This document shows, one piece after another, positions 33,307 through 42,642 of a stretch of DNA of 64,000 nucleotides. Source of the stretch: an uncultured Flavobacteriaceae bacterium (GTDB taxonomy: Bacteria; Bacteroidota; Bacteroidia; Flavobacteriales; Flavobacteriaceae); assembly GCA_937136455.1 (NCBI GenBank), contig CAKZOO010000179.1, positions 62,001 to 126,000 of the forward strand, read 5' to 3'. How positions within the stretch are numbered: position 1 is the stretch's first letter; each line of letters starts with the position of its first letter. The translations under genes and the position numbers were made by a program. Below the pieces are notes generated by a model. That model did no database searches. It saw only the letters and a list, made by a program, of their open reading frames with translations, and had not been told where the DNA came from.

Positions 33307-34401
33307 ATGAAAGCAGGTATTGTAGGATTACCAAACGTAGGAAAATCGACATTGTTCAATTGTTTGTCCAATGCAAAGGCGCAGAGTGCTAACTTTCCAT
33401 TTTGTACCATCGAACCCAATTTAGGAGTCGTTAATGTACCGGATCCCCGATTGAGCAAACTAGAAGAATTAGTAAATCCAGAGCGCGTATTGCCTGCTAC
33501 TGTTGAAATTGTAGATATTGCTGGTTTAGTTAAAGGAGCGAGTAAAGGTGAAGGTCTTGGGAACCAATTCTTGGGAAACATTAGAGAAACGGATGCTATA
33601 TTGCACGTTTTGCGTTGTTTTGAAGATGACAATATCGTCCATGTTGATGGAAGTGTCAATCCTATTCGCGATAAGGAAACTATCGATATTGAATTGCAGC
33701 TCAAAGACTTAGAAACTTTAGATAAGAAATTAGACAAGGTTAAAAGAGCTGCAAAAACAGGAAATAAAGAGGCTCAGAAAGAAGAAGCAGTTCTTTTAAA
33801 GATCAAAGCTGGTTTAGAGCAGGGAAAATCGGTTAGAGCTGTTGAGCTAACTGATGACGAACGCAGTGAATTTGTAAAACCACTTCAATTTATTACCGAT
33901 AAACCGGTAATGTATGTTTGTAATGTCGATGAGTCATCAGCTGTGAACGGAAATGACTACGTAGAAAAGGTAAAAGCTGCAGTTGCTGATGAAGCTGCAG
34001 AAGTCATCTTCTTAGCTGTTGGAACAGAGGCCGATATCAATGAATTGGATTCTTTTGAAGAACGTCAAATGTTCTTAGAAGATCTTGGTCTTTCGGAGCC
34101 TGGTTCAGCAAAATTGATTCGAGGAGCGTATAAATTACTCAATCTAGAAACCTATTTTACTGCCGGAGTAAAAGAAGTAAGAGCTTGGACCATACCTGTA
34201 GGAGCAACTGCTCCACAAGCAGCTGGGGTGATTCATACCGATTTTGAAAAAGGCTTTATTAGAGCTGAGGTTATCGCTTATGATGATTTTGTTAATTTTG
34301 GGTCTGAAGCTAAGGTAAAAGAGGCTGGAAAAATGAGAGTCGAGGGTAAAGAATACATCGTAAAAGATGGTGACGTGATGCATTTCAGATTTAATGTTTA
34401 A
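33307..34401 (+). CDS. ychF: Ribosome-associated ATPase YchF/OLA1
   Basis: The 364-residue Obg-family NTPase has the P-loop GLPNVGKST, the G3 region [17 protein letters not shown], and NVDE where GTPases have NKxD, the change that makes YchF prefer ATP. The C-terminal TGS-like domain includes [28 protein letters not shown]. It binds ribosomes and is linked to stress responses. It follows the ferredoxin gene closely and ends at a strong terminator. Confidence 0.96.
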   Translation: MKAGIVGLPNVGKSTLFNCLSNAKAQSANFPFCTIEPNLGVVNVPDPRLSKLEELVNPERVLPATVEIVDIAGLVKGASKGEGLGNQFLGNIRETDAILHVLRCFEDDNIVHVDGSVNPIRDKETIDIELQLKDLETLDKKLDKVKRAAKTGNKEAQKEEAVLLKIKAGLEQGKSVRAVELTDDERSEFVKPLQFITDKPVMYVCNVDESSAVNGNDYVEKVKAAVADEAAEVIFLAVGTEADINELDSFEERQMFLEDLGLSEPGSAKLIRGAYKLLNLETYFTAGVKEVRAWTIPVGATAPQAAGVIHTDFEKGFIRAEVIAYDDFVNFGSEAKVKEAGKMRVEGKEYIVKDGDVMHFRFNV

Positions 34402-34426
34402 GCTATAGTGCTCACCTACAGAATAC

Positions 34427-34452
34427 AAGCCAGCTTTATAGCTGGCTTTTTC
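34427..34452 (+). terminator. Rho-independent terminator after ychF
   Basis: AAGCCAGC-tttata-GCTGGCTT is an 8-bp stem followed by TTTTTC, 25 bases after the ychF stop. Confidence 0.88.
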
Positions 34453-34562
34453 TTTAATTAAAGGCTTTGCATGTATTGGATAACTTGTTAATTACTTTAA
34501 TAGACAGCTGTTTTTTCTTATAGGTAGACTTGTTATATTAGTGCCTCTTAGGATTTACTATT

Positions 34563-36434
34563 ATGTCTACAAACACGAGCTATACTGAAGATAATATTCG
34601 ATCACTCGATTGGAAGGAGCACATTCGTATGCGTCCCGGTATGTATATCGGAAAACTCGGTGATGGAACTTCAGCAGATGATGGAATTTACATTCTTTTA
34701 AAAGAGGTGATTGACAACTGTATCGATGAATTTGTTATGGGTGCAGGAAAGACTATTGAGATTGGAGTCAAAGATACTCAAGTAACTGTTAGGGACTACG
34801 GTCGAGGGATTCCTCTTGGTAAAGTTGTCGATGTAGTGTCTAAGATGAACACCGGTGGAAAGTACGATTCAAGGGCTTTTAAAAAGTCAGTGGGGTTAAA
34901 CGGTGTGGGTACTAAGGCGGTCAATGCCTTATCGGAATATTTTTTAGTGGAATCCTCTCGTGACAATCTCCTAAAGTCTGCAACCTTTGAAAAGGGAAAT
35001 TTAGTTTCAGAACAAGGCCCTGAAGAGAGTTCAAGAAGAAAGGGGACCAAAGTAACCTTTGTTCCAGATCCTACCATATTTAAAAATTACAAATTTCGTT
35101 CTGAGTACATCGTAAAGATGATCAAGAACTATGTTTATCTCAATCCAGGATTGACTATTGTTTTTAACGGTGAAAAATACCTATCAGAGAACGGACTAAA
35201 AGATTTAATTGAAGACAACAATCAGGTTGAGGACATGCTCTATCCGATTATTCACTTAAAAGGAGAGGATATTGAAATCGCCATTACCCACTCCAAAACA
35301 CAGTATAGTGAAGAATACCATTCTTTTGTGAACGGACAGCACACAACTCAAGGAGGAACACATCAAGCTGCCTTTAGAGAAGCGATTGCCAAAACCGTTA
35401 AAGAGTTTTACGGAAAGAACTACGATTCTGCAGATATTCGAAAATCCATCATATCAGCTATATCGATCAAGGTGATGGAGCCTGTTTTTGAATCGCAAAC
35501 CAAGACAAAGCTCGGTTCTACTGATATGGGAGGTGGAATGCCCACAGTTCGTACGTATATCAATGACTTCCTCAAAACGGAACTCGATAATTATTTACAC
35601 AAGAATCCTGAAACCGCAGAACTCTTACAGCGCAAGATTCTTCAAGCAGAGCGCGAGCGCAAAGAATTGTCTGGAATTCGAAAACTCGCAAGAGATCGCG
35701 CTAAAAAGGCAAGTCTTCACAATAAAAAACTAAGAGATTGCAGAGTACATCTTACCGATGTAAAAAATGATAATTCCAATAAGAGTACCCTCTTTATCAC
35801 AGAGGGAGATTCAGCTTCTGGATCGATTACCAAATCGAGGAACGTCAATACGCAAGCAGTTTTTAGTCTTAGGGGTAAGCCACTCAATTCCTATGGAATG
35901 TCTAAGAAAATAGTCTATGAAAATGAAGAGTTTAACTTACTTCAAGCTGCCTTAGACATCGAAGATTCTATGGAAAATCTTCGCTACAACAAGATTGTGA
36001 TTGCTACCGATGCTGATGTCGATGGGATGCATATTCGATTGCTCTTAATTACCTTCTTTTTACAATTTTTTCCAGAGCTCATCAAGGAAAATCACCTCTA
36101 TATATTACAAACACCTCTTTTTAGAGTTCGAAATAAAAAAGAAACGATCTACTGTTATTCTGATGAAGAGCGCCGCAATGCGATTTCAAAATTGGGAAAT
36201 AAACCTGAAATCACACGATTCAAAGGATTGGGTGAAATTTCACCAGATGAATTCAAACATTTTATAGGTGAAGAAATTAGATTGGAACCCGTGATGTTAG
36301 ACAAATCGATGACAATTGAACAACTCTTAGAGTTTTATATGGGTAAAAACACTCCTGATCGTCAAAAGTTCATCATTGAGAACCTCAAAGTAGAACTCGA
36401 TATTGAAGAGGAGATTGTTTCAAAAACAGCATAA
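34563..36434 (+). CDS. parE: DNA topoisomerase IV subunit B
   Basis: The 623-residue ATPase subunit of a type IIA topoisomerase starts with [20 protein letters not shown]. It has the GHKL ATP site ([27 protein letters not shown]) and the TOPRIM motifs [11 protein letters not shown] and DADVDGMHI. It pairs with parC six bases downstream. The compact length and the parC partner favour ParE over GyrB. It decatenates daughter chromosomes. Confidence 0.9.
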   Translation: MSTNTSYTEDNIRSLDWKEHIRMRPGMYIGKLGDGTSADDGIYILLKEVIDNCIDEFVMGAGKTIEIGVKDTQVTVRDYGRGIPLGKVVDVVSKMNTGGKYDSRAFKKSVGLNGVGTKAVNALSEYFLVESSRDNLLKSATFEKGNLVSEQGPEESSRRKGTKVTFVPDPTIFKNYKFRSEYIVKMIKNYVYLNPGLTIVFNGEKYLSENGLKDLIEDNNQVEDMLYPIIHLKGEDIEIAITHSKTQYSEEYHSFVNGQHTTQGGTHQAAFREAIAKTVKEFYGKNYDSADIRKSIISAISIKVMEPVFESQTKTKLGSTDMGGGMPTVRTYINDFLKTELDNYLHKNPETAELLQRKILQAERERKELSGIRKLARDRAKKASLHNKKLRDCRVHLTDVKNDNSNKSTLFITEGDSASGSITKSRNVNTQAVFSLRGKPLNSYGMSKKIVYENEEFNLLQAALDIEDSMENLRYNKIVIATDADVDGMHIRLLLITFFLQFFPELIKENHLYILQTPLFRVRNKKETIYCYSDEERRNAISKLGNKPEITRFKGLGEISPDEFKHFIGEEIRLEPVMLDKSMTIEQLLEFYMGKNTPDRQKFIIENLKVELDIEEEIVSKTA

Positions 36435-36440
36435 TCACTT

Positions 36441-39083
36441 ATGGATAACGAAAATCAAATAGATCAACAGCTTCCAGAGGATCATTCCAATGAGACTGAT
36501 AGCTTGGTAAAGGTTACCGGCATGTACAAGGAGTGGTTTTTAGATTACGCTTCTTATGTAATTCTAGAACGAGCTGTTCCTGCTATTGAAGATGGATTAA
36601 AACCTGTACAACGACGTATCATGCACTCCTTGAAGGAGTTGGATGACGGTCGCTACAACAAGGTTGCTAATGTGGTTGGTCATACCATGCAATACCATCC
36701 ACATGGAGACGCCTCCATTGCGGATGCTATGGTGCAGATTGGACAGAAGGATTTATTGATCGATACTCAGGGAAACTGGGGAAATATTCTGACAGGGGAT
36801 GGAGCAGCTGCTTCGCGTTATATCGAAGCAAGACTCTCTAAATTTGCATTAGAAGTAGTGTATAGCCCTAAGATTACTTCCTGGCAACTCTCATACGATG
36901 GTAGAAAGAAAGAACCTATCAATCTTCCGATTAAATTTCCGTTATTGCTCGCTCAAGGAGCAGAAGGGATTGCGGTAGGATTGTCTACTAAAATATTGCC
37001 TCACAACTTTATAGAGCTCATCGATGCCTCTATCAAGCACCTGCAAGGCAAGCGTTTTAATTTAATTCCCGATTTTCCAACAGCTGGAATCATCGATACG
37101 AGTCAATACAACGACGGTCTTAGAGGAGGGAAGATTCGCGTGAGAGCGCGTATCGGACAGTTAGACAAGAAAACACTTGTGATCACTGAGATTCCCTATG
37201 GAACCAATACTTCAACGCTGATCGATTCGATTCTTAAGGCCAATGAAAAAGGGAAAATTAAGATTAAGAAAATAGAGGACAACACTGCCGAGAATGTTGA
37301 GATCTTAATTCATTTGCCACCTGGAATTTCACCAGATAAAACCATTGATGCACTCTATGCTTTTACGAGTTGTGAAAATTCAATTTCTCCGTTGTCCTGT
37401 ATTATTGAAGACAACAAGCCTATTTTTATTGGAGTATCTGAAATATTAAAGCGATCAACAGATCTCACGGTTCGTTTATTGCGCTTGGAATTAGAGATTA
37501 AACTCTCGGAACTGGAAGAGCAATGGCATTTTTCATCTTTAGAGCGCATCTTTATCGAAAAGAGAATCTATCGCGATATTGAAGAAGAAGAAACTTGGGA
37601 AGGTGTGATTGCTGCGATTGACAAAGGTTTAGTACCTCATATCACTCATTTAAAAAGAGCAGTTACTGAAGAAGATATTACCCGATTAACTGAAATTCGA
37701 ATTAAGAGAATTTCAAAATTTGATTTGGACAAGGCTCAACAGTACATCGATAGTATTGAAGAGAAAATTGCAGAAGTAAAGCATCATTTAGATCACATCA
37801 TCGATTTTAGTATTGATTATTTTAAACACCTCAAAGAAACCTACGGCAAGGGTAAGGAACGCAAATCTGAAATACGCGTATTTGATGATATTGAAGCGAC
37901 CAAGGTGGTTATTCGAAACACTAAGCTCTATGTGAATCGAGAAGAAGGCTTTGTGGGAACTTCGCTTCGCAAAGACGAATACGTTACCGATTGCAGTGAC
38001 ATTGATGATATTATTGTCTTTACAGGGGACGGAAAGATGATGGTGACCAAGGTTGATTCCAAAACCTTTATTGGCAAGGGAATTATTCACGTTGCGGTCT
38101 TTAAGAAGAAAGACAAGCGTACGACTTATAATTTAATTTACAGAGATGGTAAAAATGGTCCGAGTTATGTTAAAAGATTCAATGTAACTTCGGTTACTAG
38201 GGACCGTGAATACGATCTGACCAACGGAGCTAGCAATTCAGATGTATACTATTTTAGTGCAAATCCCAATGGTGAGGCTGAGGTTGTGACCATTTTATTG
38301 AGACAAGTGGGTAGTATTAAAAAGCTCAAATGGGATTTGGACTTTTCCGATGTACTGATCAAAGGTAGGGCTTCAAAGGGTAATATTGTCACCAAGTATT
38401 CCATTAAGAGAATAGAGCTCAAGGAAAAAGGAGTTTCGACTCTTAAGCCACGAAAAATATGGTTTGACGATGTGGTTCAGCGCTTAAATGTCGATGGTAG
38501 AGGAAGTCTACTCGGGGCCTTTAAAGGAGATGATCTACTTCTGGTAATTACTTCTAAAGGTGTCGTAAAAACCATGACTCCTGATATGAATCTTCACTTT
38601 GATGAGGATATGATTGTATTAGAAAAATGGAACCCTCATAAGCCGATTTCAGCAGTGTATTACGACGGAGAAAAAGAGGTGTATTTTATGAAGCGATTCC
38701 TTGTGGAGCAAGCTAAAAAAGAAGATTTGTTTATCAGTGAACACCCAGAATCCTTTTTAGAGCTTGTGTCAACTGATTGGAGACCACAGATGGAAATTGA
38801 GTACCGAAAACCAAAAGGAAAAGACGCTAAACCCAATGAAATAATCAATATTGAAGAGTTTATCGCCGTAAAAGGTCTCAAAGCTCAAGGAAATATTCTC
38901 ACCAAAGAAAACATCAAAGGAACTAATTTGTTAGAATCGCTTCCTTATGAAGAAGAAGAGGAAAAAGTTCCTGAAGAGATTGAAGTGGTATCAGAAGAGG
39001 AGGTCATCAATGACGAATTTAATGAAGATGAAGGTTTACCGACTACTTCTAGTAATAATCCAGATCAGCCAACCTTGTTTTAA
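36441..39083 (+). CDS. parC: DNA topoisomerase IV subunit A
   Basis: The 880-residue DNA-cleaving subunit has the typical DYASYVILERAVPAIEDGLKPVQRRIM and the catalytic Tyr127 in AASRYIEARL, followed by a coiled-coil and a C-terminal beta-pinwheel. The last 45 residues are strongly acidic and low-complexity and end in QPTLF, which resembles a sliding-clamp-binding motif. It is translated with parE (six-base gap), and a putative lipoprotein gene starts directly at its stop. Confidence 0.92.
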   Translation: MDNENQIDQQLPEDHSNETDSLVKVTGMYKEWFLDYASYVILERAVPAIEDGLKPVQRRIMHSLKELDDGRYNKVANVVGHTMQYHPHGDASIADAMVQIGQKDLLIDTQGNWGNILTGDGAAASRYIEARLSKFALEVVYSPKITSWQLSYDGRKKEPINLPIKFPLLLAQGAEGIAVGLSTKILPHNFIELIDASIKHLQGKRFNLIPDFPTAGIIDTSQYNDGLRGGKIRVRARIGQLDKKTLVITEIPYGTNTSTLIDSILKANEKGKIKIKKIEDNTAENVEILIHLPPGISPDKTIDALYAFTSCENSISPLSCIIEDNKPIFIGVSEILKRSTDLTVRLLRLELEIKLSELEEQWHFSSLERIFIEKRIYRDIEEEETWEGVIAAIDKGLVPHITHLKRAVTEEDITRLTEIRIKRISKFDLDKAQQYIDSIEEKIAEVKHHLDHIIDFSIDYFKHLKETYGKGKERKSEIRVFDDIEATKVVIRNTKLYVNREEGFVGTSLRKDEYVTDCSDIDDIIVFTGDGKMMVTKVDSKTFIGKGIIHVAVFKKKDKRTTYNLIYRDGKNGPSYVKRFNVTSVTRDREYDLTNGASNSDVYYFSANPNGEAEVVTILLRQVGSIKKLKWDLDFSDVLIKGRASKGNIVTKYSIKRIELKEKGVSTLKPRKIWFDDVVQRLNVDGRGSLLGAFKGDDLLLVITSKGVVKTMTPDMNLHFDEDMIVLEKWNPHKPISAVYYDGEKEVYFMKRFLVEQAKKEDLFISEHPESFLELVSTDWRPQMEIEYRKPKGKDAKPNEIINIEEFIAVKGLKAQGNILTKENIKGTNLLESLPYEEEEEKVPEEIEVVSEEEVINDEFNEDEGLPTTSSNNPDQPTLF

Positions 39084-39458
39084 ATGAAAAAACTGTTATA
39101 CCTAGTCGCATTTGCTTTTGTATTTTTCTGGGGATGTCATCCACCAGAACGCAACTGTGTTGATTTTCACGATGGCTCCTTTACATTTAGTGAGATGATC
39201 GATGGTGAAATGCACACAACCACCTTTACTAGAAATGGAGACTTAGAAATTTCTGAGTACAGAGGACATATAGACTCTGCTTCTGTTCGCTGGGTTAATG
39301 ACTGTGAATACGTTCTCAAGAATTTAAATCCCAAGAACAAACAAGAAGAGAAACCACTTCATATGAAGATTTTAAAAACAGAAGGAAATACTTATACTTT
39401 TGAATACTCGGTTATGGGATCTTCTGATAAAAGAAGAGGTACCGTTGTAAAGAACTAA
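39084..39458 (+). CDS. Putative lipoprotein of unknown function
   Basis: The 124-residue protein has a hydrophobic leader ending FFWGC, a plausible though imperfect lipobox, so it may be a lipid-anchored periplasmic protein. The mature part is beta-rich and has two further cysteines (RNCVDF, NDCEYVL) that could form a disulfide. Its ATG directly follows the parC stop, and I recall homologues being mislabelled as topoisomerase IV for this reason. Function unknown. Confidence 0.65.
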   Translation: MKKLLYLVAFAFVFFWGCHPPERNCVDFHDGSFTFSEMIDGEMHTTTFTRNGDLEISEYRGHIDSASVRWVNDCEYVLKNLNPKNKQEEKPLHMKILKTEGNTYTFEYSVMGSSDKRRGTVVKN

Positions 39459-39470
39459 AAACTAACGATT

Positions 39471-40259
39471 GTGTTTGAAATTTTTGCTTCAGCAGATGCT
39501 TGGATAGCCCTGTTAACACTGACATTCCTTGAAATTGTACTAGGGATTGACAATATTGTATTTATCTCTATTGCCGCTCAAAAATTAGAAGAAAAAGACA
39601 AGAAAAAAGCCACTAATCTCGGATTGTTATTGGCGATGTTATTTCGCATTCTGTTGCTTTTTGGAATTAATCTCCTCACTTCGTTAAACGAATCTTTTTT
39701 CAAATTTGACACTGCTTGGATCAAGGGTGGTGTTTCTGGTCAAGCAGTCATCCTCTTTCTAGGAGGATTGTTTTTGCTTTATAAGAGCACCAAGGAAATT
39801 CACGAAAAGATAGAAGATAAAGAGCACGATATCACACAAGTAAAGAAAAACCAATCTAAAACCTTGTGGTCAGCCATTATGGAAATCACTGTTATCAATA
39901 TTGTATTTTCTTTTGATTCGATTTTAACGGCAATTGGGATGACTAATGGAATCTCTCCCAATCCCAATGATGCATTGATTCTAATGGTAGTGGCAGTGGT
40001 GATCTCTGTACTGATTATGATGCTTTTTACTTATAAAGTCAGTGAGTTTGTCAACAAACACCCTTCTATACAAGTACTTGGACTTTCCTTTTTGATTCTC
40101 ATTGGGTTTATGTTGATTGTTGAATCAGCGCATCTATCGCACTTGGTTGTCTTCAACAATCCTATAGGGTCGATACCTAAGGGCTATTTGTACTTCGCTA
40201 TTGCATTTTCTCTAATGGTAGAGTTCATCAACATGAACGTGAGAAAGAAAAGCGCTTAG
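39471..40259 (+). CDS. TerC family integral membrane protein, GTG start
   Basis: The 262-residue inner-membrane protein has about seven to eight helices and the TerC signatures FLEIVLGIDNIVFISI and INIVFSFDSILTAIGM, with acidic residues inside membrane helices. The family is linked to tellurite resistance and to manganese export or metal loading of exported proteins. The start is GTG at 39471 (MFEIFASADAW), which matches the conserved family N-terminus. The stop interlocks with that of the convergent regulator (TTAG). Confidence 0.88.
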   Translation: MFEIFASADAWIALLTLTFLEIVLGIDNIVFISIAAQKLEEKDKKKATNLGLLLAMLFRILLLFGINLLTSLNESFFKFDTAWIKGGVSGQAVILFLGGLFLLYKSTKEIHEKIEDKEHDITQVKKNQSKTLWSAIMEITVINIVFSFDSILTAIGMTNGISPNPNDALILMVVAVVISVLIMMLFTYKVSEFVNKHPSIQVLGLSFLILIGFMLIVESAHLSHLVVFNNPIGSIPKGYLYFAIAFSLMVEFINMNVRKKSA

Positions 40260-40630
40260 GAGGGCTTATATTCTTTAAATACTCCATTTTTATAGAATAC
40301 AACGATCTTTTCGACATCTGAACTGTGATTTAGATGGGTCGATTGTGTTTCTATTTGAGTGTTTTTATCATAAACCAAATTAGAGTCCTTATTAAAGCTA
40401 GAATTCTTTGAATCGGCTTCTTTCCCAAAAAGCAACCAATTGATATCGATATCGGGGTAGGAGTGAACAATCTTCATTACAAAGTCCAAACTGGGTTTGT
40501 TTCTTCCAGAGAGTAAATGTGAAATACTCGATCTAGGAACTGATATCGTATCAGCAAAAGATGAGGAGCTCAACTGCTTTTGCTCGAGTACTATTTTGAG
40601 TCGATTGATGAATTCTTCTTGCTGTAACAT
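40256..40630 (-). CDS. XRE-family helix-turn-helix regulator
   Basis: The 124-residue DNA-binding protein has an N-terminal HTH (about residues 5-60) with SFADTISVPRSSISHLLSGRNKPSLDFVMKI, followed by DIDINWLLFGK, a common continuation in Bacteroidota XRE regulators. The tail has no recognised domain. ATG 40630 is preferred to the listed 40705 because the upstream extension lies in AT-rich intergenic DNA. It is divergent from the M14 peptidase gene, and four phased TTGTAA boxes lie between them. Confidence 0.85.
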   Translation of the reverse strand: MLQQEEFINRLKIVLEQKQLSSSSFADTISVPRSSISHLLSGRNKPSLDFVMKIVHSYPDIDINWLLFGKEADSKNSSFNKDSNLVYDKNTQIETQSTHLNHSSDVEKIVVFYKNGVFKEYKPS

Positions 40631-40780
40631 TGTTAAACAAATATAGCTATTATATATTAATTGGCAAGAGTTTGTACTGTTGTAATTCACAAATATTTTT
40701 AACACTAAAACTTTAAATAAATTAATTTAAATAACTGACATATAGTTATATGGGAATATTTATTAATACATTGTTTAATA

Positions 40781-40839
40781 TTGTAAAATATGTGTTTACA
40801 ATTGTAACACATTTGTAAACTAATAGTGTTAACTTGTAA
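40781..40839. promoter_or_regulatory. Four helically phased TTGTAA boxes, likely operator
   Basis: TTGTAA starts at 40781, 40802, 40813 and 40834, giving steps of 21, 11 and 21 bases, close to whole turns of B-DNA. Two of these boxes form a perfect 8-bp inverted repeat, GTTTACAA (40794-40801) and TTGTAAAC (40813-40820), and TTACAATTGTAA (40796-40807) is itself a perfect 12-bp palindrome. The array lies in the 270-base gap between the XRE regulator and the M14 peptidase. Confidence 0.55.
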
Positions 40840-40873
40840 ATAGTCCTAGGTTTTATCAGTGGTATAAAAGCTG

Positions 40874-40881
40874 TACATTTG
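40874..40881 (+). promoter_or_regulatory. Candidate -7 box for the M14 peptidase gene
   Basis: TACATTTG matches TAnnTTTG, 19 bases before ATG 40901 and 34 bases after the last TTGTAA box, so a protein bound there could affect the promoter. Confidence 0.5.
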
Positions 40882-40900
40882 TCAGAAATTTAAGAGTGTT

Positions 40901-42007
40901 ATGAGGATTAAAGAATTTGATTATTCCAATTTTAAAGTAGCTAGTATCAAGGGTCGTTATCTAAATTATCAGACTACAATAGATACGGTATCAACATTGG
41001 TCGATAGTTCTTCTGTTCGAATTATTGGACAATCAGTTCGCTCTTTAGATATTCCTCTAATCACTCTTGGAACTGGTTCAAAACGCATTTTAATGTGGTC
41101 TCAGATGCACGGGAACGAGTCTACAACGACTAAGGCGGTATTGGATCTGCTTTCCTTCTTTAAGTCTAATTCTCCTGCTGCTACTGCTATTTTAGAAGCA
41201 GCTACACTCTATATAATCCCTGTTTTAAACCCAGATGGGGCAAATGATTATACGCGTTTTAACGCAAATGAGGTGGATTTAAATAGAGATGCACAAGATC
41301 GAACCCAACCGGAATCTAAAGCGCTTAGAGCGGTATTTGAAGAGGTGAAACCTCACTATTGCTTTAATCTTCACGATCAACGAACGCTTTTTAACGTAGG
41401 AGAGACTAATAAGGTGGCTACTGTATCCTTTTTATCACCTGCAGCGGATCAGCAGCGCTCTATTACCGATTCTAGAGTGCGAGGCATGAAGCTTATTGCA
41501 GATATGAACGATGTCCTTCAGCAATACATTCCTGGTGGTGTTGGACGTTATGACGATGGATTTAATATCAATTGCGTAGGGGATAGCTTTCAATTTGAAC
41601 AAGTACCGACTATTCTGTTTGAATCAGGTCATTATCCCAATGATTACGATCGCGATCAGACAAGAGCACTGATTGCAGTAGCAATTTACACTGCTATTAA
41701 TAGCATTATCTATGAATTATATGAATTCAATGAGGTTGAAGCCTATCACAAGATTCCTGAAAACAATCAATTGTTTTACGATATACTCATTGAGAATCCA
41801 CAGATTCTCGATTCTAAATACACAGAAGAACAGGTTTTAGCGATCAACTATCAAGAAGTATTAGTCAATCAAAAGATTGAATTTGTGCCTAAAGCATTTG
41901 AAATCAAGCCAAAAGGAGCTTTTTACGGGCATAAAATACTCGATATGCGTTTGGATTTAGATCGAGATGAGCTTAATAAACGCCAATATTTGACAAATCA
42001 AGATTGA
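40901..42007 (+). CDS. M14-family zinc carboxypeptidase-like protein
   Basis: The 368-residue protein has the M14 metal ligands HxxE in WSQMHGNEST and a later His in CFNLHDQRT, substrate-binding residues in NPDGANDYTRFNANEVDLNRD, and the catalytic glutamate in TILFESGHYP. No signal peptide is visible, so it seems cytoplasmic, unlike secreted carboxypeptidases; it may process cell-wall peptides or peptidic small molecules. Its promoter region has the phased TTGTAA array. Confidence 0.82.
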   Translation: MRIKEFDYSNFKVASIKGRYLNYQTTIDTVSTLVDSSSVRIIGQSVRSLDIPLITLGTGSKRILMWSQMHGNESTTTKAVLDLLSFFKSNSPAATAILEAATLYIIPVLNPDGANDYTRFNANEVDLNRDAQDRTQPESKALRAVFEEVKPHYCFNLHDQRTLFNVGETNKVATVSFLSPAADQQRSITDSRVRGMKLIADMNDVLQQYIPGGVGRYDDGFNINCVGDSFQFEQVPTILFESGHYPNDYDRDQTRALIAVAIYTAINSIIYELYEFNEVEAYHKIPENNQLFYDILIENPQILDSKYTEEQVLAINYQEVLVNQKIEFVPKAFEIKPKGAFYGHKILDMRLDLDRDELNKRQYLTNQD

Positions 42008-42042
42008 TTTGTTGCATTATCTTCAAAAAAATAAGCTATTTA

Positions 42043-42073
42043 TTGAATTATATTAAATTATTGATTATTTTTG
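42043..42073 (+). promoter_or_regulatory. Promoter of the Lrp/AsnC regulator gene
   Basis: TTG (42043-42045), a 20-base spacer and TATTTTTG (42066-42073) fit the Flavobacterium consensus. The ATG follows 19 bases after the -7 box. Confidence 0.65.
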
Positions 42074-42092
42074 CATTATCAAAATTCAATTT

Positions 42093-42575
42093 ATGACTAC
42101 AGTAAAATTAGATGAAATAGATCACCAGATCTTAGATATGTTGATCGACAACACAAGAACCCCATTTACAGATATTGCAAAGAAATTATTGATTTCAGCA
42201 GGTACTGTACACGTTCGTGTTAAAAAAATGGAAGAAGCTGGTATCATCCAAGGATCTTCTTTGACTCTTGATTATATTAAGTTGGGCTACTCATTTATTG
42301 CGTATGTTGGAATCTTTTTGGAGAAAACACATCAAACTAAGTTTGTGATTGAGCGTTTAAATCAAATTCCAAACGTTACTGTAGCACATATTACTACAGG
42401 TAAATTCAATATTTTCTGTAAGATTAGAGCAAAGGATACCACTCATGCAAAGAACATCATCTTTAAAATAGATGACATCGATGGAATCAGCAGAACAGAG
42501 ACGATGATTTCATTAGAAGAGAGCATTAACGATAAAAAGCGTTTGATGCATACTATTTTTTCTGAACTAGATTAA
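42093..42575 (+). CDS. Lrp/AsnC-family transcriptional regulator
   Basis: The 160-residue protein has an N-terminal winged HTH (LDEIDHQILDMLIDNTRTPFTDIAKKL, ISAGTVHVRVKKMEEAGII) and a C-terminal RAM/AsnC ligand domain (TVAHITTGKFNIFCKIRAKD). Such regulators respond to amino acids as octamers. It stands alone between its own promoter and a terminator. The targets cannot be inferred; proline dehydrogenase and alanine dehydrogenase lie nearby. Confidence 0.9.
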   Translation: MTTVKLDEIDHQILDMLIDNTRTPFTDIAKKLLISAGTVHVRVKKMEEAGIIQGSSLTLDYIKLGYSFIAYVGIFLEKTHQTKFVIERLNQIPNVTVAHITTGKFNIFCKIRAKDTTHAKNIIFKIDDIDGISRTETMISLEESINDKKRLMHTIFSELD

Positions 42576-42594
42576 GTAACTACTGCTTATAAAC

Positions 42595-42623
42595 AAAAAA
42601 GCACCTCATTGAGGTGCTTTTTT
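42595..42623. terminator. Bidirectional terminator between lrp-like gene and aroB
   Basis: GCACCTC-att-GAGGTGC flanked by six A on one side and six T on the other. It serves both convergent genes. Confidence 0.9.
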
Positions 42624-42642
42624 ATGTTGAATAATTTACTTC

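Noticed and set aside
33303-33737. 144-residue reverse ORF inside ychF
   Set aside because: It is antisense to a firmly identified gene and has a low-complexity serine-rich translation typical of shadow frames.
33900-33950. Missing NKxD motif in YchF as a defect
   Set aside because: NVDE in place of NKxD is normal for YchF and underlies its ATP preference.
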